A DNA stretch of 64,000 bases, from the NCBI GenBank assembly GCA_026874595.1, contig CM049316.1, positions 45,089,695 through 45,153,694 of the forward strand, read 5' to 3'. The stretch comes from Sipunculus nudus. Taxonomy: Eukaryota; Annelida; Sipuncula; Golfingiida; Sipunculidae. The first letter of the stretch is position 1. Each line of letters opens with the position of its first letter. A program made the translations under genes and the position numbers. Below, piece by piece: positions 1 through 11,205 of the stretch. The notes beneath the pieces are model-generated. The model worked only from the letters and a program-made list of their open reading frames with translations, did no database searches and had not been told where the DNA came from.

Positions 1-749
1 CATTTCGTTTTGAGTGAAAGCTCTTTGCCCCGGTAGCCGTTTGAACAGGCAACAGGCTCAGAGAAAATGGCCCCACAAGTGGTTTCTAGGCGGAGCCTGA
101 TGCCTGTCGAGTGTTTGTTCACTGGCATTTGGTTGGCTGCTAGTTACATCAGCAATTTTAGCAGATAGCCTATATATAGCCCTGCCTGGGCTTTAGTGTA
201 TTTACGTTTACTACTAAAATGCTTAAAATAAACGTGCTTCCATAAACCGATAGACGTAACTCAGTACCATGCTGCTCTAATCACTAAAGCCCTGTTAAGT
301 TCGTATGGTGAATCCCTGATATTTGCATATTAGGGCGTCACAAGGCTCCTGACGATTCCCTCGCATTTGCATATCAGGCCGTCACGCCTCCTGTGATTTG
401 CATCGTTGCTACGAGAACGCTAGCAGCGGTCAACAACGGCAATACACAGCTCAACTCGCTTGGTAACATTCACACTGAAATCATTTTTTTCAGAATGTCC
501 ATACATGGACCTTCATGTCCTATGATATATATCTCTGCTGTCGAACACTACAGTCCATAAGCCAAATGTAAGTGCATTGTAGAATAGATCACGCTGAATG
601 GCTGAGCTAGAGATACATTTTTAAACCGGCCTACTTTGAAAAGCGATGGTCTGATAAACTGTTACACGCTGACTCAATGAGGCTGAGAGTTTTAGTGTTG
701 AAAGTCTTGCCGTTCTCAGAAAAGCCGAGAACCTAAACTTATTAAGACC
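1..749 (+). repeat. Family G repeat, copy 1, left part
   Basis: Positions 176-749 match 22627-23350 closely, and positions 1-140 match 63648-64000, so this is a dispersed repeat and not unique sequence. The left end looks promoter-like: GC-rich CGGAGCC, a GTTGGCTG (inverted CCAAT-like) at about 133 and TATATATA at 171-178. Three octamer-type ATTTGCAT motifs follow at 321, 365 and 396, two of them within an internal short duplication that also repeats GGCGTCAC. No long ORF is present. The copy is interrupted at 749 by the hAT element and resumes at 5361. Identity of the repeat (gene-family promoter, or end of a larger element) is unknown. Confidence 0.75.
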
Positions 750-3700
750 AGTGGCGGATCCAGGGGGGGAGCTTTCGGGGCTGAAGCCCCCCCCCCCCGA
801 AAAAAAAACAACAACAAATAAATCAAGTTACCATTTGCTACCATCCATATATCTGAGAGATATGTATTGCTTCAGGGTATTATTGTATTATTATTGTATT
901 ATTCTGATGATTGCTTTAATTGCTTCCTTTTCCCACGGTTGTTCCCCTGTTTTGATTGTTCCCTATTTCCCCAGTATGTTTGTATCTGTTTTGTAAGAAA
1001 CTCAGTCGAGTGCAAACACCTGTTGAGGGGTAAAATTACATTTATGCGCATTCACTTGCCATTAATAACAATTAACGTTCTTTTTTTTAATTTAGTGTTC
1101 TTTTTATTTGGATACCGTTTCTTACTTTTTGTGCATACTTTCTTGTCTAGAAAACGTATGAATTAATGGAAATTACACAAGGGCTGAAAGGTTACTCACT
1201 GAAAGCTGTTTCATTGTATCGCGCATAGGATTTCAGACATCGGTAGGAGCGTAGTTATTTGCATAAATTTGTTACAAAGAAACGACAGGGCTGAACATTT
1301 TCTCAAGCCCGGCCCGTCACCAGCTACAGTGTGTATCGGCTGCTTTTGGTCATTTAGAACGTTCTCTTCATGCTGACACCATGTCTAAGCGCGTCCGGTC
1401 AACTATTGTTCAGTTTTCTCCAAATGCAACAAATCAGAAGACGCGGATGATGGTTAGTATTGTTCGCAGCATAAGTATAAAGGTGTAGTTTTGCTTGCCC
1501 GTACACGCATACATGCTGGTAAATACAAGATATTTCCCCCTGCGCCCTCCGGATGTGGAAACCCTCCAGTCCTATATTTAATATCATATTTTAGTTCATT
1601 TATTGTTTATTAATTTGGCCCTTATAACCTGGCAGTTATCATTGTAGATTAGTCATGATTCCCATGCTGGCTAGTTCAAGAAAAATTGCAAATCTATCCG
1701 CCGTACATGCCATCGTCTAGTGCATTGCACTGACTTTAGGTAGGCCCTAGCCATCGATCTTAAAGTCGTGTATTGTATACTGATAATAAATATACAGATC
1801 TCTTAATTATTCAGAGCAAATTAATAGGGCGGATAGATTTGTTTAACGATGATCTTGTTTATAATTTATATCACATCATTTTCCTTCATATATAAAAATA
1901 TTTATAAACACTGATCCACTCTTATTAGGGCCCCGCTTGACAAGCGGTGTCCTATAGTGATCACTGTGTCAGTCCGTCCATCCGTACTTCCGTCCTACCG
2001 TCAGTGACACTTTTTCTTTCGCGTACGATAACTGAACAACAACACACTTCATCTTTCCCTAAATCACAGGAATGATTGGTATTTATTAGGGCTCCAGACC
2101 TATTGAATTACAGACCTGTCGGAATTCCAATATGGCCACCACAGCCCAAATCGCTGATTTTCTTTTGCGCGCGATATCTCAACAACAACATGCTTCAGCT
2201 TTCCCAAATTCACAGGGATGATTTGTATATATGAGGGCTCCAGACCTATTAAATTACAGACCTGTCGGAATTCCAATAAGGGACCACATAAATGGTCAGA
2301 ATCTATATGTACGTCCCTCCGTATGTTCGAACAACCCCTTATTTTACAGAATATCTCCAAAACCCCTGCAGCTTTCTTCACATAATTTTACATACTTATG
2401 ATTAAAATGGTTATAACCTGCAGGTGGGGCCATATTAAGGACTTTTGACATGATATATGTTAATTCGGCAGCATCAGGTCTCACCAGTTTTAGTGGTGAA
2501 TGACAGAAGCTATAAAATAAACTCTCAGGTTCATTGTCCGACCACAACTAGTTTATAATTTTCAATGAATGTTGACGTTTTCAATTCATTTGAAAAGACC
2601 CACAGGTAAGCCCCTGTAGATGAAACCCCCATCCATTTTGAAACCAGTTCAGCAATACGCCCTACTAAACATCGACCTGTTTTCATTTAGGTTCCGATGT
2701 GCCAAGTTCCACCTGCCCTGAGTCTAGTAAATCTGTGTGCAAAGAAGAAAATCCAGCAACAGTTTCTCCTGCCTTGCCTTGCTCATCTTCCCATCCGACG
2801 CCTTTTGTAAAGAAATGGGATATTCATGTCATGCACGAACAGCCCAAAACTTATCTGCTAGTCAAAAGATGGAATTAATCGAGCATGTGTTTGTACCTGG
2901 TCCAGATTACAAATTTCCATCGCAGAAATTTGGGAAACAAATGAGGTCCTTTAACTTACGATGGCTTACTCAGTTCAAAGGTCTGGTCTATAGCCCATCT
3001 GAAGATGCTTCATATTGTCTGCCATGTATGTTGTTCAGTACTGCAGGCCCGCCAGGCTCTGTATCTTACCTAGTCTCACCTGGATTTCGTAACTGGAAGG
3101 ATGCAATAGTTAAATACAGCGGTCACTTTCTTGGGATACGACAGGATAAAACCAAAGGTAGCACAGGGTATGAGAAACACAAAGACGCTTTGGCAAAATT
3201 TAACAGCTTCAGAGGACAGGTTGCAAGGAACATGGGTGTCCGTAGTCAAATAGACAGCAAAAGAGAAAGGCAAATACAGAAGAACACTGCAGTTATAAGA
3301 TCTGTTATCAAAACTGTATTATTCCTTGGTGTGCAAGGCCTTCCCTTCAGGGGTCATCGAGATGACGCGAGGTACACGGACCAACCAGGTCATAATCCAG
3401 GGAACTTTCAGTCTCTGCTGAACTTCAGAATAGAATGTGGAGACAATGTCCTGGAAGAACATTTCAGGGAAGGTAAAAAAAATGCTACATACAAAAGTAA
3501 AACCATCCAGAATGAACTTATACAGCTGATCGGAGATGAAATTTTGTCCGAAATTATACAAGAAATAAAAGAAGGCTCAAAAGTCTTTAGCATAAGTGCA
3601 GATGAGCTGCAAGATATATCTAACCAGGAACAACTGACACTCGTTGTGCGCTACGTGGACAAGCACAGTTCGATTAAAGAATGTTTCGTGGGGTACATTG

Positions 3701-5360
3701 ATACCACAGGTGATACCACTGGTGAGCATCTGTCAGATGTTATCCTTGAATTTGTTGAGAGAATCGGGCTTGATCCCATCAACATTCGGGGCCAATCTTA
3801 TGAAGGCGCGGGAAACATGGCTGGCAAATGCAAAGGAACCGGTCCTCGAATAGAGAGGTTGTACCCAAGGGCTCTGCATTTCTGGTGTGCTAACCATCAG
3901 CTCAATCTAGTAATTGGTGCTGGATGCCATGAGGTCAGCAGCATCCGTAACATGATGGCAAAAGCCGATGAAGTTGTAAGATTCTTCGACTTCTCATCTA
4001 AACGTGAAAAATGCTTATCTGAGCAGGTAGATGATCTCCTGAAAGAGTTAGGTCCACAGGCACCTCAGCGGAGGAAACTCAAGCAGCTTTGCAAGACCCG
4101 GTGGGTGGAAAGGCATGTTGCTTTTGAAGTTTTTCTTGATTTGTTTGAAGCTATAGTGATGGCACTGGAGGAAATCAGTCTAAGTGGACAGTTCAACGGT
4201 AAATCTGCCGCAGATGCCAACAGTTTCTTGAATGGCATCACAAAGTTTGATTTTATCTTTGCACTGGTCACTGCAAATAAGGTGCTGGGGTACTTAAAAT
4301 CTCTATCAACACAATTACAGGGACGAGACATGGACGTCGTAAGCGGCTTTAGCATGGTCAACACTGTACAGACGACCCTAAACGAGATACGGACAGAGAT
4401 TGATGACTACCACAAGCAGTGGTTTGAGGAGGCCTGTGCAGTTGCCAGTAAGGTTAATGTCCAACCAACTATGCCAAGAATTGTACGGCGGCAAACACTG
4501 CGTTCAAACCTACCTGCGAGCTGCCCAGAGGAATATTTCAAACTTAATGTCACGGTGCCCTTCTTAGATCAGGTTCTGGCAGAATTCGACAGCCGATTCA
4601 CGACAATGAAAACACAAGCATTGTTGGCCATGAAACTGATTCCAAAGATGATGGCGAAACAGTCCGCAACAACAAGTGACCTACAGTACTTTATGCCTGA
4701 CCTCCAAGACGCAGGTTACTTGGACCAAGAACTCCACCTCTGGAACACGGAATGGAAATCAAACAGAGATCCTGCAGCTAAAGACGTGAGCACAGTACAA
4801 GGTGCCCTTGTTGCTTGTAAACAGTTTTGTTATCCAAACCTGCATAGGGTTTTGCAAATCCTCGCAGTTTTTCCAGTAACCAGTGCTGAATCCGAACGTA
4901 GTTTTAGCCAGCTCCGTCGCCTGAAAACCTACTTAAGGTCAACCATTGGTGAAGATATGCTTACTGGGTTGGCACTAATGCTGTGCCATCGCGAAAGAGC
5001 TCTACGTCTGAATGTTGATCAACTTATCAACAGATTTGCCCTGCGGAACAAAAGGAGAATGATGCTGGAAAACATTTTTCAGGATGCCTGAACTCTGTAC
5101 CAATTAAGAAATATGCTCGTCTTAGACTTCCTCACAGAAATATGTTTATCTTAAAACTTTGCTTACAACTTCCTCATTACTGTATGAATAAAACAGTTCA
5201 AGGTACAACAAGCATTAAACATGGTTACGTTTTGTTAAGTCATACTCTACATTTAACAAGTGTGATTGTTGCCTTTAATGAATTCCTAAGTCGCAAGTTT
5301 CATCCCAAGGTCTGTTAGCCCCCCCCCCCCCCCCGTTACAGCATCCTGGATCCGCCCCTG
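750..5360 (+). mobile_element. hAT-superfamily DNA transposon with TIRs and 5-bp target duplication
   Basis: The termini are an imperfect inverted repeat of 16 bp: CAGTGGCGGATCCAGG at 750-765 and the complement of CAGGGGCGGATCCAGG at 5345-5360. The flanks are aagac at 745-749 and aagac at 5361-5365. The uninterrupted family G copy near 23350 has this sequence only once, which confirms the boundaries. Both ends have C/G homopolymer tracts just inside the TIR. The element is 4611 bp and carries one transposase ORF. A 5-bp duplication is shorter than the usual 8 bp of hAT, though some hAT lineages are reported to make 5-6 bp. Confidence 0.9.
2693..5091 (+). pseudogene. hAT transposase (ZMYM1 / DUF4371 type), 5' frameshift
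   Basis: The main open frame runs from about 2737 to the stop at 5089-5091; the first in-frame ATG is at 2815. It shows a TTF-type zinc finger region (Cys-x2-Cys, CLPCMLF), then a DUF4371-like RNase-H fold with SADELQDIS, GQSYEGAGNM and FWCANHQLNLV, and a C-terminal hAT dimerisation region with TSAESERSFSQLRRLKTYLR. This order is that of hAT transposases related to ZMYM1 and THAP0. A different frame, open from 2693 just after a splice-acceptor-like cctgttttcatttag, reads a Ser/Pro-rich segment that leads into the main frame near 2815-2822. This implies a small frameshifting deletion. In GQSYEGAGNM the residue normally Asp in YDGA is Glu (residue 356 of the 2737 frame). Upstream exons may lie in 1300-2690. 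Probably inactive. Confidence 0.8.
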
Positions 5361-5503
5361 AAGACTGATTAAATGGGAATACAAATAGCAAGCTAAAAGC
5401 CCACAATAGGCGGTTACTAGTTTAATCATGTTGGTTTTGAAAAAAAAAAAATCTGGGAAAGACCATTATAATTACTCCCTACGTCACTTGGAAAGACCTT
5501 ATA
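5361..5503 (+). repeat. Family G repeat, copy 1, middle part
   Basis: This 143-bp piece continues family G where the hAT element interrupted it. It matches 23351-23495 of the unsplit copy, including the poly-A stretch followed by a purine-rich gggaaagacc segment. It ends in the left target duplication ttata (5499-5503) of the LTR element. Confidence 0.85.
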
Positions 5504-5644
5504 TGTGGCAATATGCAGGACTGATTGGTATTAATGCTGAAAGTGAACACCAGTTTGCGTTAGTGACTGTGGCACATGTTACATGCTTGGACTTTGCTCA
5601 CACAAAGTATGTAAGTTTTATGAACAATTAAACTATTTAAAACA
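5504..5644 (+). repeat. 5' LTR of gypsy-type element
   Basis: A very short 141-bp LTR beginning TGTGGCAATATG and ending AAAACA. It pairs with the 142-bp 3' LTR at 10142-10283 with about 95% identity by eye. Confidence 0.92.
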
Positions 5645-5991
5645 TGGTGGCAGCGGTGTAACCAGAAGTCAAATGTGCCAGGAAACACCTAGAACAGGTG
5701 AATAGAGACTGTCAAGCTGTGAGTATGTGTTTTTCTTCCAGATGCGATAGCTTCCTTTATTATCGCCCACCTCTGCGGCCCGCCATGAAAGATGATATGA
5801 AGCCATTTGAGATACAGAACCTGCCTGTATTCTACTCAGTGCTCCTGTTAGCTAGAGACTGTTGACTTAACATCAGATTTGATCTTGAATACTTGGGGAA
5901 ATACCAGTTCCTGCCGGATTTGCCCCATGATCCTGAGTGACTGATTCAACTGTGTGCTCCGCATGTAAACTGACACTGCAGATACATTAAC

Positions 5992-6747
5992 ATGATGGCT
6001 AGTCAAGCATGTTATGCACCCCTGTCTGTGCAAACACCACCTCCCTTGCAACTTGGTACCAATATGGTAGAGGACTGGAAAATGTTCAAACAGCTCTTCA
6101 AGAACTATCAGATCATATCTGAACTGGATAAAAGGGATAAAGAATACCAATGTGCAGTGTTTCTAAATTGTGCTGGGACCGTGGGAATTAAGATATACAA
6201 CAGTCTTGTGTTTGCACCCGCGGGACCAGATGGCAACCCTCCTGCTGAGGACAAACAAGATATTGCTTCCATCATTAGAAAGTTTGATGAACACATAATA
6301 GGTGAAACAAATGAGACCTATGAAAGGTATAAATTTAATAAGAGGGAACAGAATGAAGATGAAAGTATAGAATACTATGTATCAACCCTCAGAGAACTGG
6401 CAAGTGTATGTAACTTTTGTGACTGTTTAAGGGATTCACTGATTAGAGACCGGTTAGTCACTGGGATCCAGGACAATTCAACCAGCAAAATGCTGTTACA
6501 AACAAGAAAGTTGACTTTGAAGAGTGCTATAGAAATATGTAAAGGGGCTGAGGCCACTATAAAGAGGTTAATTTCAATGAATGTTAGCCCAGCTACATCA
6601 GTTGCTAAAGTAGCAAAACAGCCCAAACAAGCTCAATACTCTCACAACAAAACCTTCCCATTACTGAGGTGTAAGTTTTGTAACAGGAGGAGTCAAAGAA
6701 AAAAGGAAATGTGCCCTGCATGGGGAAAGTCTTGTAACAAGTGCTGA
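5992..6747 (+). pseudogene. gag of gypsy-type retrotransposon
   Basis: A 251-codon open frame starting at ATG 5992. The middle has the alpha-helical gag pattern of K02A2.6-like elements (WKMFKQLFKNY, YERYKFNKREQ, IEYYVSTLRELA, LIRDRLVTGI). The C-terminus has a zinc-knuckle-like Cys series (CKFCNRR...CPAWGKSCNKC). The frame stops at 6745-6747, directly before a run of nine A residues, and the knuckle's last residues continue in the +1 frame. This could be a mutation or a relic of a gag-pol frameshift site; decay elsewhere makes mutation more likely. Gag would package the element RNA. Confidence 0.8.
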
Positions 6748-9700
6748 GAAAAAAAAACACTTTGCAGTCTGCTGTCCAACTTATACTAACAGAAAGGTGC
6801 ATAGAGTTGAAGATGAAGGTGATACTGACTCATCCGGTCCAGAATATACAATTGATGTAGTCACTGACATATCCAGAGTGGCTAAAGATAAAACCACAAG
6901 CTGTGATGGTCCCATATATGCAGACATGATCATTGTAAAGAACAATAAACATGTGAAATTTCAAGTTGACTGTGGTGCTGAAGTCAATAACATTCCCAGA
7001 AAGTATGTTTTAGATGAGGAACTGGAGGAAACAAATGTAACATTTCAGATGTGGAATAAGGGTACTTCAAAGCCCTTGGGCAAAAAGAGGCTCACAGTGA
7101 GAAATCCAAAAAAACAAGAAAAAGTACAATGTCGAATTCCAAGTAGTACTCGAAGATCTGACTCCCCTTTTAAGCAGAAAGGCAGCTGAAGCCATGAAGC
7201 TGATCACAGTGAACTATGATAACTTTCACTTGCTGCACAGTGTAACAGGACATGACATAACAGAATATGATGATGTAATATCAGGAGACCCAAAAACACT
7301 AGGAACCCTTCCTGGTAAAGTGCACTTTACTCTAAATTCAGAGGCAACTCCTAGCTCAGTTAAGCCAAAACGTGTACCAATTGGCTTAGAAGTCAAATTA
7401 AAACAGAAACTTGATGACATGGTTGCCTCAGGGGTCATTTCACCCATTGACGAATCCACAGACTGGGTTTCCCAGATGACTATACGTGTGAAAAGGAACA
7501 ATGACCTCCGGATCTGCTTGGACCCGCAAGCATTGAACAAAGCTCTCAAAAGAGAAATTTACCCCTTTCCTGTAATAGATGATGTGTTGCCACAACTTGC
7601 CAAGGCAAAAGTGTTCACAAAAGTAGATTTACAGAATGGTTACTGGCACTGTCTGTTGGATGAGGAAAGTAGCCGGCTTACAACTGTTGTGACCCCCTTC
7701 GGTAGATTCAGGTGGCTCCGTCTACCCTTCGGACTGAACATTAGCTCCGAAATCTTTTAAAAAAAGGCTAAATATGGCCCTGGAGGGTCTGAATGTATTA
7801 ATTTGTGTCGCAGATGACATCATCATCTTTGGAGCTGGAGATGATGTTGAACAAGCTAACAAGGATCATGACCAGAAACTGAGAGCGATGCAAGGAGAAG
7901 GGTATACGTTTGAACAAAAGTAAATGCCAGTTTCGTACAGGTGAAATCTCCCTTCTTGGACACTGTTTTTCAAGTGAAGGGCTTAAACCAGACAATGAGA
8001 AAATCAAAGTCATCCTAGAGATGCAAAACCCAACCAATGCACAAGAGGTGCAGATGCTACTAGGAACAGTCAATTACTTGGCGCGATTCTTAACAAAAAT
8101 GTCTGATACAATGGAAGCCTTGAGAGCGCGATAGCAAGACAAGACAGCGTGTGGTGCTGGACAGAAATACAGGAACGGGCTATGCAAGAAATAAAAACAC
8201 TTGTCACTCAGGCCCCAATACTGGCTTATTATGACCCATCTAAAGAACTGACTATTGAGTGTGATGCAAGCCAGAGTGGTATAGGCTCAGTACTTATGCA
8301 GTGTGGCCGTCCCATCGCATATGCAAGTCGTGCTATGACGCCAACAGAGACAAGATACGCGCAAATCGAGAAAGAGATGTTAGCCATTGTATACTCGCTA
8401 GAGAAATTCAATCAGTATGTATTTGTGCGTAAGACCATTGTGTACTCTGATCACAAACCATTAGAATCAATCATAAAGAAGCCCATGCATGCAGCACCAA
8501 GGAGATTGCAAGGAATGCTTCTACGGATACATGGCTACAATGTTGAAATAAAGTACAGAAAGGGACGGTATGTTTGTCTCTGATATGTTGTCACGTTCGT
8601 ATTTGCCCCATGATTGTAAAAACAGACTATTTGAGCAGATCAACATGGTTCAGTACTTGCCTGAACGACTACAGAAAATTAAAGCACACACAGACAGTGA
8701 TGATGATTTACAGATACTGAAGTCAGTGATTCAAACAGGATGGCCACAGGAGAAACATAACCTCCCACTGCAAGTGTTGCCATATCACAGTATGCGTGAT
8801 GAACTGTCTGTCCATGACGGGATTATTCTTAGGGGTGAACGTGTGGTCATTCCCAGAAGTCTAAGAGATGAAATGAAAGATAGAGTACATCAGGCACACT
8901 TAGGTATAGAAAGTTGTCTGCGGAGAGCTAGAGAATGCCTATACTGGCCAGGTATGAACAGTGACATAAAGAACTACATACAGAAATGTGAGGCCTGTAG
9001 GACATGAGACAGGCAACCCTAGAGAACCATTAATGCCACATGAACTGCCAACAAGGAACTGGGAGAAAATAGGGACTGATCTTTTTTCACTTGAAGGCAG
9101 AGATTATTTGGTGATCGTGGATTATTTTTCCAATTTTTGGGAGATTGATCGTCTTTACGATGTTAAGTCAAATACAGTAATAACCAAAATGAAAGCTCAC
9201 TTCGCAAGAAATGGAATTCCAAGCATTGTTGTCAGTGACGATGGTACACAATATATTTCTGATGAATTCCAGAAATTTGCTCGAGAATGGGACTTTGAGC
9301 ATGTGGAAAGCTCACCCTATCACCAAAATGCCAACGGAAAAGCGGAGGCCGCAGTAAAGGCTGCCAAGCGCATAATGAGAAAATGAAAAGAAGGAAAGAG
9401 TGACGTATACATATCCCTTCTTGAGATTAGAAATACACCAACACAAGCTATAGGCAGTAGCCCTGCACAGCGGTTACTAGGCAGAAGGACAAGGTCTACT
9501 GTACCTGCAATAGCCAACCTGCTAAAGCCACGTGGTGCAGAGGTACTCACTAAAGAGAGGGAAAGGATGAAGCTTAGCCAAAGTAAGCAAGCACAGCTGT
9601 ACAATAAAACGGCCAGAGATCTACCAGAGTTGAATGAAGGAGATGTGGTAATGCTGAAACCATTCCAACTTGGTGAGAAAAGATGGGATAAAGGTGTTAT

Positions 9701-9983
9701 AAACAAAAGATTAGATGAGCGCTCTTATGAAACAGAGACAGATAGTGGGATACTGAGGAGAAATCGTGTGCATCTCAGGAAAACAAATGAATCGCCACCA
9801 CAGCAGAATAGCGCAATTGATGATATTCCAGATACTAGTGATGTTCCATCCAGTCCAGAACAAGGTGTGACTGATGATACACCCCAACAACAAAATATGA
9901 GGGATCCAGAAATACAAGACGGCAAGAAAACACGGTCAGGACGCGAGGTCAAACCACCAAGTCGTTTTAGAGACTTTGTGTAA
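6746..9983 (+). pseudogene. pol of gypsy-type retrotransposon (protease, RT, RNase H, integrase)
   Basis: The domains appear in order across several frames. Protease has a VDCGAE motif near 6966 (Cys where Ser/Thr is usual). Reverse transcriptase spans 7194-7900, with VKPKRVPIG, DLQNGYW, and the catalytic box VADD near 7810. RNase H spans 8149-8583, with ECDASQSGIGSV and YSDHKPLE. Integrase has an HHCC finger in 8880-9005 and a DDE core in 9060-9386 (GTDLF, VSDDGTQY, NGKAEA). The C-terminal tail extends to the stop at 9981-9983. Frameshifts or stops fall near 6745, 7160, 7758, 7910, 8132, 8580, 9005 and 9384. Neighbouring ORFs interlock at these breaks, so this is one decayed polyprotein and not separate genes. 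Confidence 0.88.
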
Positions 9984-10141
9984 ATTAAAAGTGATCATAT
10001 TTCACAGTAAGTGACAAAATAGTGTATACAGTTCATTTAAGCAAAAGTAATTTTTTTTAATAATTATAAGTAATGCTGAAGAGTTTATTACAGCATAAGT
10101 AATTATTATTTAATCCCGATCATCTGAAAAGGGACAAAGGA

Positions 10142-10283
10142 TGTGGCAATATGCAGGACTGATTGATATTAATGCTGAAAGTGAAAACCAGGTGGCGTTA
10201 GTGACTTTGTGGCACATGTTACATGCTTGGACTTTGCTTACACATAGTATGTAAGTTTTATGAACAATTAAACTATTGAAACA
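10142..10283 (+). repeat. 3' LTR of gypsy-type element
   Basis: A 142-bp LTR, TGTGGCAATATG...GAAACA, preceded by the purine tract gaaaagggacaaagga and followed by the right target duplication ttata. It differs from the 5' LTR by a 2-bp insertion, a 1-bp deletion and scattered substitutions. Confidence 0.92.
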
Positions 10284-10497
10284 TTATAGTTCAGCGAGGC
10301 GGTGATGTATGGCGCTGACTGTCCGGTACGGCCCAAGTTTACCAGACGATGAAATAAGAGGGTCAGTGAGTGGTAATTAGTTAAAGAACTAGCCAAGAGG
10401 TGGCAGTACCGACACTAAGTGCAGTACAGCGAGAGAACGTTTGATTTCTCTGTCAGAGGAATCAATTAAAAGCCATTTCATTGACTGGGTCAGTCAA
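10284..10497 (+). repeat. Family G repeat, copy 1, right part
   Basis: This is the right end of the split family G copy, matching 23496-23712: tagttcagcgaggcggtgatg through the cattgactggg end. Homology stops at about 10497, where the flanks of the two copies diverge. Confidence 0.85.
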
Positions 10498-10886
10498 CCA
10501 ATACCATGAAAAATAAAAATTCCATTATCAAAAGGCACTCATCAATAATGAAGCAAAGCGATACCGTTTATTTAAATGGCAATTATAATTGTGTCCTATT
10601 ATCATCTCGCTCAGAAAAACCCCGGCCATCCACCGTCATTGGCCAAAATTTAGGATGTCCATAAAGGTACAGCAACGAATCCGCAAAGTTAAAAATCTCA
10701 ATTTTAAAAATAGGCACTGGAACGAACTATGGGCTTTACACACGGACTGACAACAGATGCAGATAACAAAAGAAGACACACTATATAAACCATTATGACA
10801 TAATTTGTCTAAATTTTTTATTAACATATGAATACCATACAAACATTAAGAATCTGAGGTGCAGATGGCGATCGATTTTAAAGGAA
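10498..10886. other. Unassigned AT-rich spacer
   Basis: No ORF, RNA gene or repeat was recognised. It ends in the left target duplication of the foldback element. Confidence 0.5.
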
Positions 10887-10895
10887 CAATGGGCA

Positions 10896-11205
10896 GGCAA
10901 TAAATAAAACTCGGAAGTCGGAAGTCGGAAGCCTTCGGAAGTCGGAAGAGGTTTTATTTTTTAGTATAATTTAAAAAATAACGAACAAATCGACAAGTTT
11001 TTGTGTTTAAACGGAAGATATAGACACCCTTTTTCATACCAGAAAGTTTCAAAGGTATATATTAACATATATGACAATTAAAACATAATTAATGCGTCGG
11101 AAGCCTCTCGGAAGTCATCCTGAAGTGACAGATGATGCTCAAAATGAATAAAACTCGGAAGTCAAACCACAGTATACCAACCGACAATGACACAAAAAGG
11201 GTCTT
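10896..11205 (+). repeat. Left terminal inverted repeat of foldback element
   Basis: Begins GGCAATAAATAAAACTCGG and carries several TCGGAAG heptamers. Its complement is at 12785-13100. Similarity extends through the segment reading cgacaatgacacaaaaagg. Confidence 0.85.

Larger units (their letters stand above)
5504..10283 (+). mobile_element. Ty3/gypsy-type LTR retrotransposon, decayed but structurally complete
   Basis: LTRs at 5504-5644 and 10142-10283 start TG and end CA and bracket a 4780-bp element. Flanks ttata at 5499-5503 and 10284-10288 form a 5-bp target duplication. A primer-binding-site-like TGGTGGCAGCGG directly follows the 5' LTR at 5645, and a polypurine tract lies at 10126-10141 against the 3' LTR. 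The internal order is gag, protease, reverse transcriptase, RNase H, integrase, the standard Ty3/gypsy order. The proteins resemble the K02A2.6-like (Mag-type) group. About 7-8 substitutions and two small indels separate the two LTRs (roughly 5%), so the insertion is old and the ORFs are broken in many places. Confidence 0.92.

Noticed and set aside
6735-6765. A9 run as a proven programmed frameshift
   Set aside because: The element has many other lesions, so a simple mutation is equally likely; kept only as a low-interest finding.
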